Shown: piece by piece, positions 12,668 to 12,726 of the stretch
How positions within the stretch are numbered: position 1 is the stretch's first letter
Layout: every line of letters begins with the position of its first letter
NCBI GenBank assembly: GCA_964539785.1
Contig: CAZIJQ010000062.1
Coordinates: forward strand, 1-12,726
From: JABMPO01 sp964539785
Lineage (GTDB): Bacteria; Fidelibacterota; Marinisomatia; Marinisomatales; TCS56
Length of the DNA: 12,726 nt
Reading direction: 5' to 3'
The notes under the pieces: model-generated
Told to the model about the DNA's origin: nothing
The model's database searches: none
The model's input: the letters and a program-made list of their open reading frames with translations, nothing else
Made by a program: the position numbers and the translations under genes

Positions 12668-12726
12668 GGATTATAATTAGTATTTGAACAAATCGCATTG
12701 ACTCATAAATAAAGTAACTATGGTAA

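Overview
The window is about 12.7 kb of moderately AT-rich bacterial DNA, tightly packed and almost entirely coded on the minus strand. It reads as an energy-metabolism and oxygen-defence locus of a Gram-negative bacterium: there are Tat signals, a quinone-linked uptake hydrogenase, a NrfD-type membrane protein and PerR. The mix of an oxygen-tolerant [NiFe] hydrogenase with several degenerate GcvH-like proteins beside a NrfD/ferredoxin pair suggests an anaerobic or microaerophilic lineage, perhaps Deltaproteobacteria-like or an FCB/Zixibacteria-type phylum. The sequence alone does not fix the taxon. No rRNA, tRNA, CRISPR array or insertion sequence was seen.

Right-hand unit, about 12667 down to 7369, minus strand. 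A MarR-type regulator with an unresolved 5' end is followed by a hya-like operon: [NiFe]-hydrogenase small subunit, large subunit, cytochrome b, maturation protease, and a membrane-anchored thioredoxin-like protein. The small subunit carries the two extra cysteines of the oxygen-tolerant [4Fe-3S] proximal cluster. The enzyme should oxidise H2 on the outer face of the membrane and pass electrons through the b-type haem subunit to quinone. A VKOR-family gene (6899-7336, plus strand) converges on the thioredoxin gene, so the two may form a disulfide-handling pair.

Middle unit, 6636 down to 4931. This is a compact peroxide and superoxide defence operon: PerR, a typical 2-Cys peroxiredoxin and an Fe-type superoxide dismutase. 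It has a PerR/Fur-like box upstream and a strong intrinsic terminator at its end. Being next to an oxygen-tolerant hydrogenase, it suggests a cell that meets O2 while using H2.

A 442-bp gap (4489-4930) separates this from the left-hand unit. It holds the terminator, a possible decayed glycosyltransferase fragment, an inverted repeat and a sigma-54-like promoter pointing left.

Left-hand unit, 4488 down to the left edge. The order is a membrane-anchored GcvH-like protein, a 24-codon small ORF, a Tat-exported four-cluster ferredoxin (HybA-like), a ten-helix NrfD/HybB-like protein, a second membrane-anchored GcvH-like protein, a soluble GcvH-like protein with an N-terminal cysteine motif, and the start of one more gene. 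None of the three GcvH-like proteins keeps the lipoyl-lysine at its normal place. They look like structural or regulatory parts of a membrane redox complex, not glycine-cleavage proteins. This is the most unusual content of the window.
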